Shown here piece by piece: positions 9,836 to 20,084 of a DNA stretch of 64,000 nucleotides. This DNA is from Oscillospiraceae bacterium (GTDB lineage: Bacteria; Bacillota; Clostridia; Oscillospirales; Ruminococcaceae), in assembly GCA_016288755.1 (NCBI GenBank), contig JAEELE010000028.1, positions 60,071 to 124,070 on the forward strand. The letters run 5' to 3'. Under the pieces are notes generated by a model, which was given only the letters and a program-made list of their open reading frames with translations, ran no database searches and had not been told where the DNA came from. The position numbers and the translations under genes are program-made. Every line of letters starts with the position of its first letter. The first letter of the stretch is position 1.

Positions 9836-10726
9836 ATGGCATCCACTACAAGAAGAAGAGGTCCGAAGGCGGGCAGCATTGCGATCCCGTTTCTCATCAC
9901 CATTCTGATTTCGCTGATCGTGCTCGGCGGCGTCGGCTACTATTTCTACGGCAAGCTGACGGAGAATCACCGCGAGCTCCAGACGCTGAAAAGCGCAACG
10001 ACCAGCATCTCCGACGAGGACGTCAACGAGATCCTCTTTGCACTCGCGCCGAACGAGACCGAGCGTGCGCTGCCGGCGGTCATGCTGATGCGCTTTGACC
10101 CGGTTCGAAAGCAGATCTTCTGCGTCGGCATCCCGATCAATCTGGTGATCGACCACGACGGAAAGGACGAGACCGTCCGCCAGTGCCTTGAGAATCACGG
10201 CATTCAGACGCTCCGCAATGACCTCGGCAAGGCGATGGATCAGAAGATCGATCGCTATATCAGCCTCGACAGCACCGGCTTTGCACATCTAATCGCGCTG
10301 ATCGGCAATGTCTCCTATGTTGTCACGGTCAAGGACCTCGACCTGCGCCCCTCCGACGTCTCGCAGGAGCTGGAAACATCGCAGTTTGAGCAGCTGCTGA
10401 CCTCGACGCACTACAACAGCGAGGTCGAGCGCAATTCGGTCATCGGCTTCTCGGTCGCCGCACTGCTGAATCAGTGCGAGGGGCAGCGCATCTCGAAGAA
10501 TATCGACAGCTATTTCAAGACGATGATCAACTCCGTTACGACCGATATCACGGCGCAGGATTTCTCGGAGCACCGCCACGCGATCACCTATATGTTCGAG
10601 AACAGCAACGGCGCGGCAGCACGCGGCGTCACGCTGACCTATGACAACGACGGCGAAAACCTGCGGCTGGCAAACGGCGCGACCGACACGCTGAAAACCA
10701 CCTTCTCGCAGAAGAAGACGGAGTGA
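9836..10726 (+). CDS. Membrane-anchored LytR-CpsA-Psr-like domain protein (tentative)
   Basis: N-terminal basic plus TM anchor, LCP-like fold signatures LMRFDPVRKQIFCVGIPIN. Confidence 0.5.
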   Translation: MASTTRRRGPKAGSIAIPFLITILISLIVLGGVGYYFYGKLTENHRELQTLKSATTSISDEDVNEILFALAPNETERALPAVMLMRFDPVRKQIFCVGIPINLVIDHDGKDETVRQCLENHGIQTLRNDLGKAMDQKIDRYISLDSTGFAHLIALIGNVSYVVTVKDLDLRPSDVSQELETSQFEQLLTSTHYNSEVERNSVIGFSVAALLNQCEGQRISKNIDSYFKTMINSVTTDITAQDFSEHRHAITYMFENSNGAAARGVTLTYDNDGENLRLANGATDTLKTTFSQKKTE

Positions 10727-10830
10727 CAGCGGTATCTCCGACGGATGATAGCGGGGGCGCTGTTCCCCGATCCCGCAAGCCTTTGAAAAGGGCTGCGCGA
10801 AACGATTATTATGATTCTCCGAAGGTTTCC

Positions 10831-10868
10831 AAAAAACAGAGCCCCGCAGTTCACTCGGACTGCGGGGC
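10831..10868 (-). terminator. Terminator of acyl-CoA synthetase gene
   Basis: GCCCCGCAGT..ACTGCGGGGC perfect 10 bp stem, T-run on minus strand. Confidence 0.85.
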
Positions 10869-10874
10869 ATTTGC

Positions 10875-12512
10875 TTATCCCTTATTCTGTTCCTCGACAA
10901 GCCGTTCGCCGCCGTAAATTTTGCGGAGCTTCGGCTTTTCGATCTTGCCGGTGGGGTTGCGCGGCACATCCGCGAAGATGTATTTGCGCGGGCGCTTGTA
11001 GCGCGGGAGCGACTCGCAGAATTTAGCCATTTCCTGCTCCGAGCACTCGCAGCCCTCCTTGATCGAGATGATCGCCGCCGCGATCTCGCCGAGCCGCTTG
11101 TCGGGCAGACCGATCACGGCAACGTCCTTGACCTTCGGATTCGAGCGGATGAAGTCCTCGATCTGCACCGGATAGAGGTTTTCGCCGCCGGTGATGATGA
11201 CGTCCTTTTTGCGGTCGACGAGGAACACAAAGCCGTCCTCGTCCTCCTGCGCCATGTCGCCGGTGCGGAGCCAGCCGTCCGCAGAGAGCACCGCCGCAGT
11301 CGCCTCCGGGTCGTGATAATAGCACGTCATGACGCCCGGACCGCGGACGCAGAGCTCACCGACCTCGCCGCGCGGGACGATCTCGCCGTTTTCGTCGATG
11401 ATCTTGCTCTCCCAGCCGTAGCCCGCCTTGCCGATCGCGCCGACCTTGTGGATATTCTCCACGCCGAGGTGCAGGGCACCCGGTCCGATGGACTCGCTCA
11501 GACCGTAATTCGTGTCATACTGGTGATTCGGGAAATACTTCTTCCAGCGCTGGATCAGCGAGGGCGGCACGGGCTGTGCACCGATGTGCATGAGGCGCCA
11601 CTGTGCGAGCTCATAGTCGCTCAGCGAGACCTTGCCGCTCTCGATCGCGTCGAGGATATCCTGTGCCCACGGCACCAGCAGCCAGACGATCGTGCAGTGC
11701 TCCGAGGAGACCGCATCGAGGATGACGCTCGGGGTAACGCCGTTGAGCAGCACCGCCTTGCCGCCGACATAGAAGCTGCCGAACCAGTGCATTTTCGCAC
11801 CGGTGTGGTAGAGCGGCGGGATGCAGAGGAACACGTCGTCCTTGGTCTGCCCGTGGTGCGCCTGCTCGACCTTGCACGCATGCATCAGGCTCTCGTGATT
11901 ATGTAAGATCGCCTTCGGGAAGCCGGTCGTGCCCGAGGAGAAATAGATCGCGGCGTCATCGGCATCGGTCAGGAAGATCGCGGGAGAATTGCTCGGGAAA
12001 TTCGCGGTCAGCAGGTCGTAGCTCTCCGCAAAGCCCGGGCAGCCCTGCCCGACATAGAGCAGCATGCGGTCGTTGCCGATCGTGTCGACCAGCTCCTCGA
12101 CGCGCCCGATGAACTCCGGACCGAACACGAGCACGGAGACCTCCGCGAGCCCGACGCAGTATTCGATCTCGCTGGCGGCATAGCGGAAGTTGAGCGGCAC
12201 AGCCAGTGCACCGACCTTGAGGATGCCGAAGTAGATCGGCAGCCACTCGATGCAGTTCATCAGCAGAATGCCGACCTTGTCGCCCTTCTTCACGCCGCGG
12301 GAGATCAGGAAGTGCGCGAAGCGGTTCGCCTTCTCGTTGAAGACCTTCCATGTGATCTCGCGGCGGTAGTAATTGGGTCTGCGCGGCTCGATCAGCTCGT
12401 ACTCCTTCCATGTGATGCGTCTGGGCTCGAGGATCGAGGGGTTGAGCTCGACAAGCGCGATATCGTTGCCGTAGAGAGCGGCATTGCGCTCGAGAATGTC
12501 AATAATAGGCAT
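10875..12512 (-). CDS. Acyl-CoA synthetase / AMP-dependent ligase
   Basis: AIYFSSGTTGFPKAI, GYGWESKIIDENGE, DGWLRTGDMA, DRKKDVIITGGENLYP, NPTGKIEKPKL motifs. Confidence 0.92.
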   Translation of the reverse strand: MPIIDILERNAALYGNDIALVELNPSILEPRRITWKEYELIEPRRPNYYRREITWKVFNEKANRFAHFLISRGVKKGDKVGILLMNCIEWLPIYFGILKVGALAVPLNFRYAASEIEYCVGLAEVSVLVFGPEFIGRVEELVDTIGNDRMLLYVGQGCPGFAESYDLLTANFPSNSPAIFLTDADDAAIYFSSGTTGFPKAILHNHESLMHACKVEQAHHGQTKDDVFLCIPPLYHTGAKMHWFGSFYVGGKAVLLNGVTPSVILDAVSSEHCTIVWLLVPWAQDILDAIESGKVSLSDYELAQWRLMHIGAQPVPPSLIQRWKKYFPNHQYDTNYGLSESIGPGALHLGVENIHKVGAIGKAGYGWESKIIDENGEIVPRGEVGELCVRGPGVMTCYYHDPEATAAVLSADGWLRTGDMAQEDEDGFVFLVDRKKDVIITGGENLYPVQIEDFIRSNPKVKDVAVIGLPDKRLGEIAAAIISIKEGCECSEQEMAKFCESLPRYKRPRKYIFADVPRNPTGKIEKPKLRKIYGGERLVEEQNKG

Positions 12513-12664
12513 GGGTGAAGCGTCCTTTCAATATGTGATCGGCATTTGCCGTACTTTATCATTTTAGCACAAAAAAGCATAAAAGTCAAGGGCTCTGACC
12601 GAAATTTTTTGGCATATTTCCAAAGCGCCGGTTCAGAACCGTGCTCCCGGCGATCAATCAGAAT

Positions 12665-12760
12665 TCAGGGAGCAGGGAGCAGCGAGGAGGGAGAAAGTCC
12701 AGTTAGGAGTGAGCAGTTGTTCCGTCACTTCGCATATGATTATCAATCCATGCGAGAAAC
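12665..12760. repeat. Purine-rich dispersed intergenic repeat, copy 1
   Basis: CAGGGAGCAGGGAGCAGcGAGGAGGG...AGGAGTGAGCAGTTGTTCCG; related copy at ~36741. Confidence 0.55.
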
Positions 12761-12807
12761 GCACATCTTACCTCCTCCCCCGCATTTTTCTGAAACGGCG
12801 GTTTCCC

Positions 12808-12846
12808 AAAAAATCGGGCACGGGCAGCCTTAACGCGCCCGTGCCC
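12808..12846 (-). terminator. Terminator of ireB
   Basis: GGGCACGGGC/GCCCGTGCCC stem, T-run on minus strand. Confidence 0.85.
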
Positions 12847-12869
12847 TGTCGGCATACGGCAATATTTGC

Positions 12870-13115
12870 TCAGTCGGAAAGATACGACCGCACCAGCACC
12901 TGCATCAGCTCGTCACGGTCGATGTGACGGATGAGACTCCGGGCGTTGTTATGTACCGTGATATAGGTCGGGTCCTCCGAGAGAATATAGCCCACGATCT
13001 GATTGATCGGGTTGTAGCCCTTCTCGCGCAGTGCATCATAGACAGTGTGCAGAATGCGCTTCATCTCCTTTTCGCGTTCCTCGCTGATGGAGAAGGTAAT
13101 GGTCTTGTCAGACAT
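12870..13115 (-). CDS. ireB: IreB family regulatory phosphoprotein (UPF0297)
   Basis: [53 protein letters not shown]; 81 aa from ATG at 13115. Confidence 0.92.
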   Translation of the reverse strand: MSDKTITFSISEEREKEMKRILHTVYDALREKGYNPINQIVGYILSEDPTYITVHNNARSLIRHIDRDELMQVLVRSYLSD

Positions 13116-13305
13116 AGTTTCAGCACTCCTTTCTGTGCGTCTCCGGCATTTCTCTCTTTCTTTGTTCTTCCTATTATTATACCGCAAAGGCGGGTTTTGT
13201 TCAAGAGAAACACTGAAAAATTGTAGGAATCCACATTTCCGGCGGGCGAATCTTGTGCGATATGTACAGACACCGGCGCTGGACCGGGGTCTGTGTTCCG
13301 TGTGA

Positions 13306-13482
13306 TCAGCAGCAGCCGGTGCGCTTCTCAAAGGAATTGCAGTCGACACATTCCGGAACGCTCGGGTCCGATTCGTGCGTGCCGATGCTGACGCAGGACA
13401 GTGTGCAGTAATGCTCGTTGCACAGATTGTGGCGGCACTGCTCCACGGTGCAGTGAATGCTCGGATTCTTCTGCTCGTTCAT
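13306..13482 (-). CDS. DUF1540-like Cys-rich small protein
   Basis: 58 aa; [26 protein letters not shown]...C.DCNSF. Confidence 0.8.
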   Translation of the reverse strand: MNEQKNPSIHCTVEQCRHNLCNEHYCTLSCVSIGTHESDPSVPECVDCNSFEKRTGCC

Positions 13483-13848
13483 GATATATTCCTCCGTTTG
13501 CCTGTATGGTTTGTCCAGCCCCGCAAAACTGCGCAAGGCGGAGCAAAGCAGAGCTGTACACGTTCATTATATGCGCGGACCCGCAAAATATGCAGGTATG
13601 GCGCAAATTTGATTTTTCGCGTATATCCGTGCTTTTTGCAGCATATTATCAGAAAAATGAAACCGCATCGCTGTGCTGCCGGAGAACGGGCGCGGGCATG
13701 TGCGGGCGAGGAAAATGCAATAATCGGCGCCTACTTGATTTTGCGGGCGAAAAATGTTCTTTTTTGCATCTTGCTTTTTTTGCGGAAATGTGGTAGAATA
13801 AAGCCATAGTCAGGCAATCGGATCGCTTGACAGAAAGGGGGTTCTTGC

Positions 13849-14274
13849 ATGGGATTCTATGTATTCTGGGGCGTTGTCTTTGTGCTCGCCGTGATTGCAG
13901 AGGTTGCGTCCATGCAGCTGGTGAGTATCTGGTTTGCGATCGGCGCGGTCGGTGCGTTCATCGGCGTGCTCTGCGGGCTGGGCTTTACCGGTCAGCTTGC
14001 GGTGTTCGTGCTGGTGTCGCTCCTGCTGCTGCTCGTCACGAGACCGTTTCTCAGGAAGCTGCGCGTGAAGCAGACGCCTCCGATGAACTCGGACAAGGAC
14101 ATCGGAAAGCAGGCAGTCGTCATCGAGACGATCGACGCAGCGCACGGAACCGGACGTGCAAGAGCAAACGGCGTCGACTGGATCGCGGTCACGGAGAGCG
14201 ACGATGTGATCCCCGTCGACACGATCGTTGTCATTGAACGCATTGACGGCGCAAAGCTCATTGTCTCACGCTGA
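13849..14274 (+). CDS. NfeD family membrane protein
   Basis: TM segments plus C-terminal OB-like GRARANGVDWIAVTESDDVIPVDTIVVIERIDGAKLIV. Confidence 0.85.
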   Translation: MGFYVFWGVVFVLAVIAEVASMQLVSIWFAIGAVGAFIGVLCGLGFTGQLAVFVLVSLLLLLVTRPFLRKLRVKQTPPMNSDKDIGKQAVVIETIDAAHGTGRARANGVDWIAVTESDDVIPVDTIVVIERIDGAKLIVSR

Positions 14275-14308
14275 AACACACTACATCACAACAAACGGAG
14301 GTACAGTT

Positions 14309-15280
14309 ATGTTTTCTGCATTCGCATTTGCACTGGAAAGTGAAGGCTACGGCGGGCTGATCGCGGTCCTTATTCTGCTGGTCATCATCGTCGTCATCTT
14401 CGTCGCCAACATCAAGATCGTCCCGCAGGCAAGCGTCTATGTCATCGAGCGGCTGGGCTCCTTCTATCAGGAGTGGCACACCGGTCCGCATTTCCTCATT
14501 CCGTTCTTCGATCACGTTGCCAAGGTCGTGACCATCAAGGAGCAGGTCGTTGACTTCAAGCCGCAGCCCGTGATCACGAAGGACAACGTCACCATGCAGA
14601 TCGACACGGTCGTGTTCTTCCAGGTGACCGACGCCAAGCAGTATACCTACGGCGTTGAGCGCCCGATGGCGGCGATCGAGAACCTCTCGGCGACCACACT
14701 GCGTAACATCATCGGCGAGATGGAGCTCGATGCGACGCTGACCTCGCGCGATGTCATCAACACCAAGATCACGGCAATCCTCGACCAGGCGACCGACCGC
14801 TGGGGCATCAAGGTCAACCGCGTCGAGCTGAAAAACATTCTGCCGCCGCGTGAGATTCAGGACGCGATGGAGAAGCAGATGAAGGCGGAGCGCGAGCGCC
14901 GCGAAAAGATCCTGCAGGCAGAGGGCGACAAGAAGTCCGCGATCCTCGTGGCAGAGGGCGAAAAGGAGTCGAAGGTTCTGCGCGCACAGGCGGACAAGGA
15001 AGCGCTGATCCTCGCGGCTGAGGCGGAAAAGCAGGCAATGCTCCTGCGCGCCGAGGCGATCAAGCAGCAGAAGATGCTCGAGGCAGAGGGCGAGGCACAG
15101 GCACTCCAGATGCTCAATTCGCAGGAGCCGACCGACCGCATCATTCAGCTCAAGTCGCTCGAAGCCTTTGCGAAGGCTGCCGACGGCAGAGCTACCAAGA
15201 TCATCATTCCCAGCGAGGTGCAGGGACTCGCAAGCCTGACTGCCGCGCTCAAATCCGTTGCGGAGGATGACAAAAAATAA
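14309..15280 (+). CDS. SPFH/Band 7 (stomatin-like) protein
   Basis: VPQASVYVIERLGSFYQEWHTGPHFLIPFFDHV; long EA-rich coiled coil; ATG at 14309 with GGAGG. Confidence 0.92.
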   Translation: MFSAFAFALESEGYGGLIAVLILLVIIVVIFVANIKIVPQASVYVIERLGSFYQEWHTGPHFLIPFFDHVAKVVTIKEQVVDFKPQPVITKDNVTMQIDTVVFFQVTDAKQYTYGVERPMAAIENLSATTLRNIIGEMELDATLTSRDVINTKITAILDQATDRWGIKVNRVELKNILPPREIQDAMEKQMKAERERREKILQAEGDKKSAILVAEGEKESKVLRAQADKEALILAAEAEKQAMLLRAEAIKQQKMLEAEGEAQALQMLNSQEPTDRIIQLKSLEAFAKAADGRATKIIIPSEVQGLASLTAALKSVAEDDKK

Positions 15281-15292
15281 TCCAGACTGAGA

Positions 15293-15330
15293 ACCCGCCC
15301 GCGGTGCCGATGTGCCGCGGGCGGGTTTTT
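15293..15330 (+). terminator. Rho-independent terminator after SPFH gene
   Basis: CCCGCCCGCGG..CCGCGGGCGGG TTTTT. Confidence 0.88.
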
Positions 15331-15444
15331 GCTGTCTGAGGATTCCGCGTTCCGTGTCATTCCTCTTGACAAATCCCTATTTTTCATGTAAAATAGAAAT
15401 TGGATTGGTATGCAATCCGGTATTGAAATTGAGGAGGCTGTTAT

Positions 15445-17808
15445 ATGGATCCCAATCAGAACAGACCCAGAGGAAGAGAAAAGAATGTCACGGGCTCGAG
15501 CAGTGTGCATCGGCGCGGCGACGGGCTCGGCTCCGGTCCCGTCGGCTCGTCCGGCGACAGTGCAGGCAGACCCTCCGGCGGGGGCGGCGGCACGCGCGCG
15601 GCTGCGTTCGGCGGCAGCGGCACGATCATTCTGCTTGTGGTCGGCTATCTGCTGCTGAAGGGCTGCGCCGGCGGCGGTGCCGGCGTCGGCGGCGGTATCA
15701 CCGATATGCTCGGCGGCGGCGCCGAGCTGCCCTATCACGACGATACATCCCAGAGCGCGCAGTATACCCCGTCCTCCACGCAGTCTGCCGACACCAGCGT
15801 CGCGACCGGCTCGCGCTCGAAATATACGCAGTTCGTCGGCAACGGGCAGGACACGGTCACGATGATGGTCTACATGTGCGGCACCGACCTCGAATCCAAG
15901 AGCGGCATGGCGTCCTCTGATATGCAGGAGATGATCGGCGCCTCCTACGGCGACAACATCAACATCATCGTCTATACCGGCGGCTGCAAGGGCTGGAAGA
16001 TCAACGGCATCTCCAGCTCGGTCAATCAAATCTACCGCATCGCGGGCGGCAAGCTGCAGCGCCTTGAGGCAGATATGGGCAACAAGGTCATGACCAAGCC
16101 CGACACGCTCTCCGAGTTTATCCGCTACTGCGCGAAGAACTACCCCGCAAGCCGCAATGAGCTGATCTTCTGGGATCACGGCGGGGGATCTGTCACCGGC
16201 TACGGCTACGACGAAAAATCGTCCTCGAGCGGCTCGATGAGTCTCGCGGGCATCAGCCGTGCGCTGAGCGACGGCGGCGTGAAGTTCGATTTTGTCGGCT
16301 TCGACGCCTGCCTCATGGCGACCGCCGAGACTGCACTCATGCTCGACCCCTATGCCGACTACATGATCGCCTCGGAGGAGACCGAGCCCGGCATCGGCTG
16401 GTATTACACCGACTGGCTGAGCAAGCTCGGACAGAACACCTCCATGCCGACAGTTGAGCTCGGCAAGTACATCGTCGACGACTTTGTCTCGCAGTGCGCA
16501 AGACGCTGCTCCGGACAGAAGACCACGCTCTCGGTCATTGACCTCGCGGAGTTTTCCAACACCGTTCCGAAGAATCTGAGCGCGTTTGCAGAGTCCGTCA
16601 GCAATCTGCTCACGAACAAGGAGTATGAGACGGTTTCCAATGCAAGAGCAAATTCCCGCGAGTTTGCGGCAAGCTCGAAGATCGATCAGGTCGACCTCGT
16701 CGATCTCGCACAGCGGGTCGGCACCTCCGAGGGCAGCGCGCTGGTCAGTGCACTGAAGTCCGCGGTCAAATACAACAACACCTCGACCAACATGACCAAT
16801 GCCTACGGCGTGTCGATCTACTTCCCCTACAAGCGCACGTCCTATGTCGACAGCGCGGTCAGCACCTACTCGAAGATCAACATGGACTCCGCCTATTCCA
16901 AGTGCATCCAGCAGTTCGCGAGCCTTGAGACCTCCGGTCAGATCTCGGCGGGCGGCAGCGACACGGGCAACCCGCTCGGCTCCCTGCTCGGCACCTTCAC
17001 CGGCATGAGCTCGTCCTCGTCGGGCGGCTCCTCGGATATGATCTCCTCACTGCTCGGGTCGTTCCTCTCGGGCGGCAGCGGACGCAGCATCGCGGGGCTC
17101 GACAGCTCCAACACCGGCTTCATGCAGGAGCTCCCGCTCTCGCAGGCAGATACCGCCGACTATCTCGCAGCGAATTATTTCGACGCGACCCAGCTGGTCT
17201 GGACAGAGGCAAAAGGCAAATACACGATGTCCCTGCGCGAGGATCAGTGGAAGCTCGTGCAGCGGCTCGACCGCAACCTGTTCTACGACGACGGCAAAGG
17301 CTATGTCGATCTCGGTCTGGACAATGTCTACAAGTTCGACGATGACGGCAATCTCGTCGCGGATACCGAACGCACCTCGCTGGCGGTCAACGGGCAGGCG
17401 GTCGCATATTATCACACCGACACGATCGAGAACGGCGACAAGTGGACGATCACCGGCTACATTCCGGCAATGCTCAACGGCGACCGCGTCAAGCTGATCG
17501 TTGTGTTCGATCAGGACAACAAAAACGGCTATATCGCGGGCGCAGAGACGGATTACCGCAACGGCGAGACCGACACGGTCGCAAAGTCGATGACCGAGAT
17601 TCAGGCGGGCGACAAGATTGACTTTGTGTGCGATTATTACAGCTACAGCGGCGATTATCAGGACAGCTACTATCTCGGCGAGCAGCTGACGGTCGGCGAC
17701 AAGCTGACGATCAGCGACGTCAATCTCGGCAGCGGTGCAGTGAAGATCACCTACTGCTTCACCGATATGTACAATCAGGAATACTGGACGGCGGCGATCG
17801 TGCAGTAA
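15445..17808 (+). CDS. Clostripain-related (C11) cysteine peptidase with N-terminal membrane anchor
   Basis: VTMMVYMCGTDLESKSG, ELIFWDHGGGSVTGYGYDE, FDFVGFDACLMATAE; G/S-rich N-terminus with one TM. Confidence 0.88.
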   Translation: MDPNQNRPRGREKNVTGSSSVHRRGDGLGSGPVGSSGDSAGRPSGGGGGTRAAAFGGSGTIILLVVGYLLLKGCAGGGAGVGGGITDMLGGGAELPYHDDTSQSAQYTPSSTQSADTSVATGSRSKYTQFVGNGQDTVTMMVYMCGTDLESKSGMASSDMQEMIGASYGDNINIIVYTGGCKGWKINGISSSVNQIYRIAGGKLQRLEADMGNKVMTKPDTLSEFIRYCAKNYPASRNELIFWDHGGGSVTGYGYDEKSSSSGSMSLAGISRALSDGGVKFDFVGFDACLMATAETALMLDPYADYMIASEETEPGIGWYYTDWLSKLGQNTSMPTVELGKYIVDDFVSQCARRCSGQKTTLSVIDLAEFSNTVPKNLSAFAESVSNLLTNKEYETVSNARANSREFAASSKIDQVDLVDLAQRVGTSEGSALVSALKSAVKYNNTSTNMTNAYGVSIYFPYKRTSYVDSAVSTYSKINMDSAYSKCIQQFASLETSGQISAGGSDTGNPLGSLLGTFTGMSSSSSGGSSDMISSLLGSFLSGGSGRSIAGLDSSNTGFMQELPLSQADTADYLAANYFDATQLVWTEAKGKYTMSLREDQWKLVQRLDRNLFYDDGKGYVDLGLDNVYKFDDDGNLVADTERTSLAVNGQAVAYYHTDTIENGDKWTITGYIPAMLNGDRVKLIVVFDQDNKNGYIAGAETDYRNGETDTVAKSMTEIQAGDKIDFVCDYYSYSGDYQDSYYLGEQLTVGDKLTISDVNLGSGAVKITYCFTDMYNQEYWTAAIVQ

Positions 17809-17866
17809 CCGCAAAAACAGAGAACGCCCTCCGGAGTGCATCCGGAGGGCGATTTCGGAGGGAATT

Positions 17867-18139
17867 ATGCTGAAATACTATTTGCTGTTTCTGCTCATAA
17901 TGAGCGTGATCGCAGTGATCCTCTATGCTGCGGACAAAAAGAAGGCAAAGCGCGGGCAGTGGCGCATCAAGGAAGCGACCCTGCTGGGCTTCGGCTTTTT
18001 CGGCGGGGCGATCGGCGCGCTGATCGCGATGCAGCGATACCGGCACAAAACAAAGCACTGGTACTTCTGGGCAGTGAACATTCTCGGTCTGCTCTGGCAG
18101 CTCGCAGCCGCCGTGCTCATCATCGTGTTCGGAAAATAA
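17867..18139 (+). CDS. DUF1294 family small membrane protein
   Basis: YAADKKKAKRGQWRIKEATLLGFGFFGGAIGALIAMQRYRHKTKH. Confidence 0.85.
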   Translation: MLKYYLLFLLIMSVIAVILYAADKKKAKRGQWRIKEATLLGFGFFGGAIGALIAMQRYRHKTKHWYFWAVNILGLLWQLAAAVLIIVFGK

Positions 18140-18140
18140 A

Positions 18141-18320
18141 ATGGTGTCTCCGACGGATTGATATTGGGGGTTTCACCCCCAACCCCCCCACTTAAGGGGC
18201 TGCGTCCCTTAAGAATCCCATTGTGATGGAAATAACGTATTTGCGTTAAGATCATACAAAATGGGATTTTCAAGGGTCAGTAACCTTTGGGCAGGGGTTT
18301 GGGGGTGGAGCCCCTTTTTG
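18141..18320. repeat. Palindromic intergenic repeat element (REP/MITE-like)
   Basis: GGGGGtttcaCCCCC, CTTAAGGGgctgcgtCCCTTAAG, AATCCCATT...AATGGGATT and a terminal CACCCCCAAcCCCC / GGGGTTTGGGGGTGgagCCCC inverted pair. Confidence 0.65.
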
Positions 18321-18388
18321 CGATCGTGCGGAGATCGCTGTCGGGTGTTTTCGGGATATCGGAGTCCGCCTGTCCGGTCATTCAGCAC

Positions 18389-18850
18389 TCATGGCTTTTC
18401 CAGATACACAAATTCCAGCTCATCGTTGACCGCCTGTGTGCGGAAGATCCGATACCCGAGCCGCTGATAGAGCCGGATGTTGGCAGCACTCCGCGTGCTC
18501 GTGAACAGCTCATACCGTTTGTCCGGAAAGCAGTCTTCGATCGCATGCAGAAGCTGCGTGCCGTAGCCCCTGTGCTGATGCGCAGGGTGCACCATCAGCT
18601 TGCCGATGTACACCGTCCCGTCCGCTTCCCGTGCGCGCACCGAGCCGATGACGGTTCCCGCATCATCGGTCATTTTCAGGATCACGCCGCGGCGGTATTC
18701 CTCCGTGAGCTCGCCGAGTGTCTGCTTCAGCGGCGGGATATCCCGGCTGCCAAAGAGCGCAGCTTCACTCTGATATGCAAGATATTGCAGCTGCAGAATC
18801 TCCGGCAGATCGTGCAGCTCGGCGCGCGTGACCGTCGTCATCGTCGGCAC
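18389..18850 (-). CDS. GNAT family N-acetyltransferase
   Basis: IGKLMVHPAHQHRGYGTQLLHAIE, STRSAANIRLYQRLGYRIFR. Confidence 0.88.
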   Translation of the reverse strand: MPTMTTVTRAELHDLPEILQLQYLAYQSEAALFGSRDIPPLKQTLGELTEEYRRGVILKMTDDAGTVIGSVRAREADGTVYIGKLMVHPAHQHRGYGTQLLHAIEDCFPDKRYELFTSTRSAANIRLYQRLGYRIFRTQAVNDELEFVYLEKP

Positions 18851-18853
18851 CTC

Positions 18854-19375
18854 TCACAGCAGCGTGACCTTGCCCTCCGGCATCCGCGCAGACGGAATGC
18901 GCTCAAGCATGGCGACACAGTGCGCCGCGATGCCCTCCTCTGCGCCGGTGAAGCCGAGCTTTTCCTCGGTCGTCGCCTTGATGCTGACCTGACTGAGATC
19001 GCAGCCGAGCACCTCCGCAAAGCGCTTTCTCATCGCCGGAATGTGCGGGGCAAGCTTTGGCTGCTGCGCCAGTACCGTCGCGTCAAAATTGCCCAGCTGC
19101 CAGCCCTCTGCGCGGATCAGCGCGTTGACATATGCCAGCAGCGCCATGCTGTCTGCGCCCCTGAAGCGGTCGTCGCTGTCGGGGAAATGCTGCCCGATAT
19201 CGCCCAGCGCGAGCGCGCCGAGCATCGCGTCCATCACGGCATGGGTCAGCACGTCTGCGTCGGAATGCCCGAGCAGCCCCAGACGGTGCGGAATCTCCAC
19301 GCCGCCGATGATCAGCTTTCTCCCCTCGGTCAGCCGGTGCACGTCGTAGCCGTGCCCGATACGGAAATTCAGCAT
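18854..19375 (-). CDS. ispF: 2-C-methyl-D-erythritol 2,4-cyclodiphosphate synthase
   Basis: [53 protein letters not shown] at 19375. Confidence 0.95.
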   Translation of the reverse strand: MLNFRIGHGYDVHRLTEGRKLIIGGVEIPHRLGLLGHSDADVLTHAVMDAMLGALALGDIGQHFPDSDDRFRGADSMALLAYVNALIRAEGWQLGNFDATVLAQQPKLAPHIPAMRKRFAEVLGCDLSQVSIKATTEEKLGFTGAEEGIAAHCVAMLERIPSARMPEGKVTLL

Positions 19376-19376
19376 T

Positions 19377-20069
19377 TCATTCTCTCCCTTGCGCGCTGAG
19401 CAGCGCCTCGGCGATCGCAAAATCCTCCGGGGTCGTCAGCTTGATATTGGAATAGTCGCCCTCTGTCATCGCGACGCGCACGCCGATCGCCTCGACCAGC
19501 TGGCAGTCGTCGGTGTAATCCCTGCCGCTCTGCGCTGCCGCCTCAAGCCCGCGGCGGTAGAGATCGCAGCGGAACACCTGCGGCGTCTGTGTCAGCCAGA
19601 GCACGGAGCGGTCCGGCGTCTCGGAGATCATGCCGTCATGCACGATCTTGATGGTGTCCTTGACCGGCGCGCCGAGCGTTGCGGCGCCGCATCTGCGTGC
19701 ATCGGCGATCACGCGCTCGATATCGGCAGGACGCACCAGCGGTCTGGCGCCGTCGTGCACGGCGATGCAGCTGCAGTCGGTCTGCACCGCGAGAAAACCG
19801 TTCCGCACGCTCTCCTGCCGGGTGCTGCCGCCGACAGCCGTGCGCACGGGCACGGGAAAGGTCTCCTGCGCGATCACCTGCTCAAATTCGCCGCGATCCT
19901 GCTCCCTGCAAACGACAACGAGCTCCGACACACTTTCGCATACACAAAAGGTGCGGAGCCCGTGGAGCAGAACCGTTGATGTTCCGAGCGGATGGAGTAT
20001 TTTATGGATGCCGCCCATTCTGGTCGCGTTTCCCGCGCAGACCAGAAGGACAGCGGTATCAGCGGTCAT
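19377..20069 (-). CDS. ispD: 2-C-methyl-D-erythritol 4-phosphate cytidylyltransferase
   Basis: [50 protein letters not shown]. Confidence 0.95.
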   Translation of the reverse strand: MTADTAVLLVCAGNATRMGGIHKILHPLGTSTVLLHGLRTFCVCESVSELVVVCREQDRGEFEQVIAQETFPVPVRTAVGGSTRQESVRNGFLAVQTDCSCIAVHDGARPLVRPADIERVIADARRCGAATLGAPVKDTIKIVHDGMISETPDRSVLWLTQTPQVFRCDLYRRGLEAAAQSGRDYTDDCQLVEAIGVRVAMTEGDYSNIKLTTPEDFAIAEALLSAQGRE

Positions 20070-20084
20070 GCAGAGTCACTCCGT

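Noticed and set aside
13483-13848. Intergenic region considered for a structured ncRNA
   Set aside because: No recognisable 6S, SRP, RNase P or riboswitch cores; only a promoter for the NfeD gene is supportable.
18287-19399. 370 aa plus-strand ORF opposite GNAT/ispF
   Set aside because: Antisense shadow; real genes on minus strand are certain.
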